Origin: Henckelia pumila | Lineage: Eukaryota; Streptophyta; Magnoliopsida; Lamiales; Gesneriaceae | NCBI RefSeq assembly: GCF_033568475.1 | Contig: NC_133123.1 | Coordinates: 4,154,001 to 4,218,000 of the forward strand | Direction of reading: 5' to 3' | Length of the DNA: 64,000 nt | Part shown: in pieces, positions 58,449-64,000 of the stretch | How positions within the stretch are numbered: position 1 is the stretch's first letter | Layout of the letters: every line of letters starts with the position of its first letter | Notes under the pieces: generated by a model | Databases searched by the model: none | What the model was told of the DNA's origin: nothing | Seen by the model: only the letters and a program-made list of their open reading frames with translations | Translations under genes and position numbers: made by a program

Positions 58449-58904
58449 TTATATTTATATTTTATTTGACAAAAATTATTATAATTAACTTATAATAATT
58501 TGTTTGGTTATTGTTACTTTGTTTTCTTTGAATAATAAATATTAAACACAATACAGATGATTAGTTGATGGTGAAATAGCCCAATAAATAGCATCATTCC
58601 ATTAATTCAGAATTTGAATCGTAGTCCAAGAAAATTATTAAAAATAGAAAAGTAAATTTAGTTATATTTATATTTTAGTTTGCCTACTATCCACACTTAT
58701 ATGTTTAAATATTAATATTAATATTAAGCACAATATGAATATTGTTAACTTGACCCACCACTAACCCACATTTTTCTCAACTTATTATCATTGCCACTAA
58801 TTAGTTATCATTAAAACTAATTATAAATAATTAACTATTGAATAAATGAAAAATATAATTAAAAATTAAACTTCAAATCAATATAACTTATAATAATTTG
58901 TTTG
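58449..58904. other. Intergenic, no gene seen
   Basis: AT-rich spacer between the MITE and the LTR of the next Copia element. Confidence 0.5.
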
Positions 58905-59167
58905 TGTTGTGAAAAGGTAAAAATTTACGGTAAAAAGTAAATACTCCAAAACTCAAAATTTATCAAACTCTACACTTTATAATATTTTTCTCTCAACTCA
59001 ATTGTATTTTTCATCACAAATGAAGACCTATTTATAGATCCATATTTGAGATTAGTCCAAAAATTAAAACATCATCATATACATCATCACACACTAATTT
59101 TCCATATTTTATAACTCAATATTCAACATTTAATATTCAACAATAATAAAATAATATATTTTCAACA
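58905..59167 (-). repeat. 3' LTR of the decayed Copia element
   Basis: 263 bp on minus, TGTTGAAAATATATTA to CCTTTTCACAACA. It carries a clear TATA box CTATAAATAG (about 59028-59037, minus). Preceded on the minus strand by the purine tract AAGGGGGAG (about 59168-59177). Confidence 0.82.
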
Positions 59168-59332
59168 CTCCCCCTTGTGATGATGATCGTCATATGATGA
59201 TTGTCTTTATTACGTGTTTTATGCTGCCTCGTTAAAAACCTTACTAGGAAAAACTCAGTTGGATAAAAACCATAGTAAGAAAAAAAGAGTGCAGCCACGT
59301 AAACTCCCCCTCATGTTAACATGAGTGATTCT

Positions 59333-60386
59333 TCACATATTCCGTAGATTGCGCATCCCAATGTTGTATATATGCTTTCTGAATATCGTCGTGGGAAGTG
59401 CATTTGTGAAGAGATCTGATGAGTTCTCACTTGATTGAATGTAACAGATATCAATATCTTTATTCTTCTCAAGCTCTTGAGTATAGGCAAAGAATTTTGG
59501 GGGGATATGTTTGGTTCTGTCACTTTTGATGTATCCTTCTTTCATTTGAGCAATACATGCAACATTATCTTCATATAGTGTCACATGCTTCTTTTCTACT
59601 GTCAATCCACACGATATTTGAATATGTTTGGTCATTGACTTTAACCATACACATTCACGACTTGCTTCATGTAATGCAATAATCTCGGCGTGATTTGATG
59701 AAGTTGTTACGAGTGTTTGTTTTTGTGAACGCCAAGAAATTGCAGTGCCTCCACAAGTAAATACATATCCGGTTTGGGAACGTGGCTTATGTGGATCAGA
59801 TAAATATCCAGCATCAGCATAACCAATGATACTTTGATTGGTGTCTTTTGAGTATAAAAGTCTCAAATCTGTCGTTCCTCGTAAATAACAAAATATATGT
59901 TTAATTCCGTTCCAGTGCCTCTTTGTTGGATATGAACTGAATCTTGCCAATAAATTTACAGCAAAAGATATATCAGGTCTAGTGCAATTTGCAAGATACA
60001 TAAGGGCACCAATGGCACTTAGATATGGTACTTCTGGACCAAAAATAACTTCATCATCTCCACATGGACGGAATGGATCCTTTTCTATGTTTAATGATCT
60101 TACAACCATTGGAGTACTTAATGGATTTGATTTATCCATATTAAAACGTTTAAGGATCTTTTCTGTATAATTTGCCTGGTGAACAAAAATTCCACATTCT
60201 TTTTGTTCGATTTGCAAACCCAAACAATACTTGGTTTTTCCAAGATCCTTCATTTCGAATTCTTCCTTCAAGTACATCATAACTTCTTGAATTTCTTTAT
60301 TCGTTCCAATGATGTTTAAATCAACAACATATACAGCAATAATTACACATCCGGATGTTGTTTTCTTGATGAAAACACAAGGGCAT
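59333..60386 (-). pseudogene. pol: Copia 2 RT C-terminal part and RNase H
   Basis: Continues RT from the solo-LTR insertion point: VCVFIKK-type segment, then the catalytic motif reads YVVD instead of the usual YVDD (about 60322-60333), so an active-site Asp is lost. Then LGLQIEQKECGIFVHQANY, RPDISFAVNLLARFSSYP, IGYADAGYLSD and RNase H end DRTKHIPPKFFAYTQ, to a stop at 59333. Order and motifs fit Ty1/Copia. Confidence 0.85.
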
Positions 60387-61668
60387 TGTTGGGATCGGTT
60401 CAGAGGGTAGAGGGGAGGGGGGGTGAATACACTCTGAAACTTTTCTTCTTCCTTTTCAAAATGATCAAGTGAAGTTTAGTTCACTTAATCTGTTTTCTCA
60501 ACTTCTAAAACGGTTTGAACAACTTAAAAAGTGCGGAAATAGTTCAGAGGTTTTAGTGATGCAAAGGCAAGTTATAACACGATGTAAGAGCAATATATAA
60601 GATAAATATGCAGTAAAGACTGAGGCACGATTTATGAAAGTTCGAAGGCTTAATCCTTCTACGTCTCCCCTTCTTCCACTTAGGAAGGAATTCACTAGAA
60701 GACTTTGGTTATTACAACGTCTTGCAATACACCCACTTCAGACTTAGGACTTATCCAATGCCTAATCCGAAACTCCTAGATTTACACAGATAAGATTCTC
60801 AGTTCTTATCAGACTGGTGGAAGCTTTCAGAGTAGCTTCAAGTCTCTTCAATAATGAGTACAGTCCGGTTGAGCTTCTCAAACTGCAGAGCGGTCGAGAG
60901 GCTTGGAAACCCTAGGATGATCCTTGAAGATCAGATATGTAAACTGTAGGCGAGGGTTTATTTGAGCAGCAAATGAATGATCTTGTAAGTGTGCTCAAGT
61001 ATTGCTTCAGTATATCAGATGAGGACTTCTGATAGTATTCAAGTGATTGAGTTGATTGAGATTTTTCGAGTTGCTTATCTTCTCTTCTACTTCTTGAGCA
61101 ATCTTCCCTTTATATAGGTCAATCATCAACGTCTTTATTTTGAATGTTCTGATGCTGCATTGAATGCACATTTAATGCTTCATAAATGCGTTGATGATTC
61201 TGTATGAAGATCGTACACTTCTTTAGATGCAGACAACTTCCAGAGTCCAAAACTGGTATAAACGGTCGAATGCTTTATCTGTAGCCATTCTGCGTTTTTG
61301 CCATTTTAGTGCAACCTGTTGTCTCGATGCAAGAGTCAACAGATCTTCTGATACGTCGGTTCTGCTTTTAATAAAAGATCTTGTAAAGAACGTCTTGTCT
61401 CAAGTATTTGTCTTGAGATATCTTGATAAGCGGTTGACTTTCTACCGGTAGAGAGATTTATCCTCTGCTGGTTTGAATAACCAGTCGATAGGCTTGTGAC
61501 TGCAACCGGTCGAGAGACAAAGGCGGTTGACAAGCTTCCGGTAGATAACTTGAAGGGTTTAGACGGTTGCGGTAGGAGTTGTAGTAGATTCCTGAAGTAC
61601 AAAAGATTGGTAGCACATTCCTATACAATGAGTTGTTGTTTGTTATCACCAAAATGTCGGATTCAACA
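60387..61668 (-). mobile_element. Solo LTR of the SIRE-like Copia family
   Basis: 1282 bp, TGTTGGGATCGG to GATTCAACA, matching 17371-18646 and 27254-28532 throughout. Flanked by the 5-bp duplication GGCAT (60382-60386, 61669-61673). No internal region, so the element was lost by LTR-LTR recombination after insertion into the RT of the decayed Copia element. Strand is set so that it parallels the full-length element. Confidence 0.94.
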
Positions 61669-61673
61669 GGCAT

Positions 61674-62266
61674 ATTGGATCATTTACATATCTCTTTTTC
61701 ATCAAGTGCTCACTTAGCCGATTATACCACATTCGACCGGATTGCTTTAACCCATATAATGATCTTTGAAATTTTACAGAATAAAATTCTCTGGGTTTTG
61801 AACTTTGTGCTTTAGGCATCTTAAATCCTTCTGGTATTTTCATGTATATATCACTATCAAGTGATCCGTATAAGTAAGCTGTAACAACATCCATAAGACA
61901 CATTTCCAAATTTTCAGACACTACCAAACTAATCAAATATCAAAACGTAATTGCATCCATAACAGGAGAATACGTTTCTTCATAATCAATTCCAGGCCTT
62001 TGAGAAAAACCTTGTGCAACAAGTATAGCTTTATATCTGACTATTTCATTTTTCTCATTTCGCTTTCGAATAAAAACCCATTTGTATCCAACAGGTTTTA
62101 CACCTTCAGGTGTGAGGACTATAGGTCCAAAAACATTGCGTTTATTCAACGAATCCAATTCAACCTGGATGACATCTTTCCATTTGACCCAATCATGACG
62201 AGTTTTACATTCACCAAAAGATTTTGGTTCATGATTCTCATTTTCATTTACGATGTCACAAGCCAT
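61674..62266 (-). pseudogene. pol: Copia 2 RT N-terminal part
   Basis: Carries FGECKTRHDWVKWKDVIQ, VFGPIVLTPEGVKPVGYKW, GFSQRPGIDYEETYSPVMD, then TGA at 61940-61942, then DVVTAYLYGSLDSDIYMKIP and SLYGLKQSGRMWYNRL up to the solo-LTR insertion at KKRYVNDPIC. One protein domain is thus cut in two by the LTR. Confidence 0.85.
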
Positions 62267-62295
62267 ATTATAAGAAAATATCTCATCAATATCTT

Positions 62296-62940
62296 CTATG
62301 TCTTTTCGGTTTCATATTTTTCCAGTATTAATATAATTGATAGAGATTTCACGATTCTCGTCAGTTTGTGGTTCTGAAAGAATATTTCATCATCAGGTGA
62401 TTCTTCTGGAACACCATTTTTTATTTTATGATTGTCGTGTTTCTCTATGTCTTTTCTTTTCCGAGGATTTTTATCCTTGGAACCGACTGGTCTTCCATGC
62501 TTCAAGCGTTTTATGACATCATGAGTGTCTTCAATTTGTTTCTTTGAAATTTCAATTCGAGCAGGGGCATTTACAGCATGTATATATGATTTTGTTACCC
62601 CTTTTGTGTCTGCAAATGCATCTGGCATTTGATTTGCAATTCTTTGCATGTGCACAATTTGCTGTACATCTTTCTCACATTGTTTGGTCCTTGGATCCAA
62701 ATGTAACAATGATGGTACATACCATGTGATTTCTTTTTCGATGTGTTTCTTTTCTCCCCCTAACACTGGGAAGATTTCTTCATTAAAATGACAATCAGCA
62801 AAGCGTGCTGTAAACACATCGCATGTCTGAGGCTCAAGATATCGAATGATTGATGAACTATCATAACCGATATAAATACCGATTTTTCTTTGTAGACCCA
62901 TTTTTGATCGTTGAGGTGGTGCAATAGGCACATACACCAT
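62296..62940 (-). pseudogene. pol: Copia 2 integrase C-terminus and linker
   Basis: VYVPIAPPQRSKMGLQRKIG, GYDSSSIIRYLEP and a Lys-rich linker. Near 62385 the frame slips, and in the resumed frame a TGA lies at 62312-62314 before the RT part. The drawn end is therefore out of phase. Confidence 0.8.
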
Positions 62941-62943
62941 ACA

Positions 62944-63636
62944 TCAAAAAATTCTCAGATGAGAGATATTTGGTTCTTTACCAAATGCAAGTTGCAATGA
63001 GGAGAATTTATGATATGCACTTGGTCTGATGCGAATTAATGCCGCAGCATGTAAAATTGCATGTCCCCATATAGAAATAGGGAGTTTTGTTTTCATAATC
63101 ATTGGTCTAGCAATCAGTTGTAGACGTTTAATCAATGATTCAGCTAATCCATTTTGCGTATGAACATGAGCTACAGAATGTTCAACAGTGATTCCCATTG
63201 ACATACAATAATCATTGAAAGTCTGGGATGTAAATTCTCCAGTATTATCAAGTCTTATTTTCTTGATTGTATAATCGGGAAATTGATTTCGCAATTTTAT
63301 TATTTGAGCCATCAATCTTGCAAGTGCCACATTCCGAGTTGACAATAAGCATACATGTGACCATCTGCTAGAGGCATCGATCAATACCATAGAGTATCGA
63401 AATGGTCCACATGATGGATGAATTGGACCACAAATATCACCCTGAATACGTTCAAGAAATATGGGTGATTCAGTTTGGATTTTAGCTGGCGATGGTCTTA
63501 TAATAAGTTTTCCAAGAGAACATGCTTTACATTGAAACTTATTATTCTGAAAGATCTTCTGGTCTTTCAATGGATGACCATGCGTATTTTCAATAATTCT
63601 TCGCATCATTATTGAACCAGGATGTCCCAATCGATC
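62944..63636 (-). pseudogene. pol: Copia 2 integrase
   Basis: GHPGSIMMRRI, CKACSLGK, ERIQGDICGPIHPSCGPF, VLIDASSRWSHVCLL, RLDNTGEFTSQTF and TQNGLAESLIKRLQL mark the pre-integrase zinc region and the DDE core. It ends at TGA 62944-62946, after which the same frame continues. Confidence 0.86.
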
Positions 63637-63639
63637 ATG

Positions 63640-63978
63640 TCAATTTGTTAATATTGAAGAACTATTAACCACCATATTTGATTCGATTGGCCTTATATGT
63701 GTATAATGCAATCCAGTAGGGAGCATTGATAATTTTTCAACCACATATTTTTTTCCTGATTTATATGTGGTAAGACACATATATTTCTGATTTCCATCAG
63801 TTATCGTCTCAGTATCATACCCATGAGAGTATATGTCATTAAAACTCAACAAATTTCTTTTCGATTGTGGTGAATATAAAGCATCATTTATCAGAAATTT
63901 TGTACCATTAGGTAACAAAAAATGTGCTTTTCCACAACCTTCAATCAAGTCTACAGGACCTGATATGGTATTCACCAT
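63640..63978 (-). pseudogene. pol: Copia 2 protease distal part / pre-integrase
   Basis: Contains GCGKAHFLLPNGTKFLINDALYSPQSKRNLLS, typical of the region after the protease active site. It ends at TGA 63640-63642 directly before HDRLGHPG, so one codon interrupts the frame. The protease active site lies beyond the window edge. Confidence 0.78.
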
Positions 63979-64000
63979 TATTTTTGTTGGTTTTATTTCC

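Larger units (their letters stand above)
58905..64000 (-). mobile_element. Decayed Ty1/Copia element, runs off the right edge
   Basis: Minus-strand element with a 263-bp 3' LTR, polypurine tract and pol remnants (pre-integrase, integrase, RT, RNase H), split by a solo LTR at 60387-61668. Its 5' part, gag and other LTR lie beyond the window. The short LTR and protein type suggest a Tork/TNT-like lineage, which I hold loosely. Four in-frame TGA stops, a frameshift and a changed RT catalytic motif show it is dead. Confidence 0.88.

Overview
The window is nuclear DNA of a flowering plant, most likely a eudicot. It is AT-rich, its genes carry short GT-AG introns, and it holds plant-only gene families (wound-induced DUF3774 proteins, a plant VAP/MSP-domain protein) together with LTR retrotransposons, MULE and hAT MITEs, a TRIM and SINEs. 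I cannot name the species.

Host genes are few. An ABC1/UbiB-type atypical kinase, probably organellar, lies on the minus strand (4319-8012, five inferred exons). Three wound-induced (DUF3774) genes follow on the plus strand: an intact one at 9333-9587, a frameshifted pseudogene at 11073-11392 with a complete TRIM just upstream, and an intact distant paralogue at 39234-39542. A seven-exon MSP-domain (VAP-like) gene occupies 41227-44421 (+) and converges tail to tail on a two-exon DUF1223 gene at 45000-45914 (-).

The rest is nested mobile DNA. (1) A MULE-like element with long inverted arms (13582-28597, 9-bp target duplication) contains an 11.2-kb SIRE-like Ty1/Copia element (17371-28532, minus) with gag, pol and a large extra 3' ORF. 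(2) A second MULE-like element (29005-38660, 9-bp duplication) contains a 525-bp tandem satellite, itself split by a 1.7-kb solo LTR with an 86-nt G-rich tract. (3) A 1-kb MULE-type MITE (47215-58438, 10-bp duplication) is split by a 10.2-kb Tekay-like Ty3/Gypsy chromovirus (48089-58306) whose 2.7-kb LTRs are almost identical. (4) A decayed Ty1/Copia element (58905 to beyond the right edge, minus) is split by a solo LTR (60387-61668) of the same family as the SIRE-like element.

I found no clearly new multigene system. The most notable candidates are an intron that seems to control Gag versus Gag-Pol in the Gypsy element, the promoter/exon-like inverted arms of the 13.6-kb MULE, and the expanded G tract at a conserved position in one LTR. 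All features were read by eye; exon borders are splice-signal and homology inferences.
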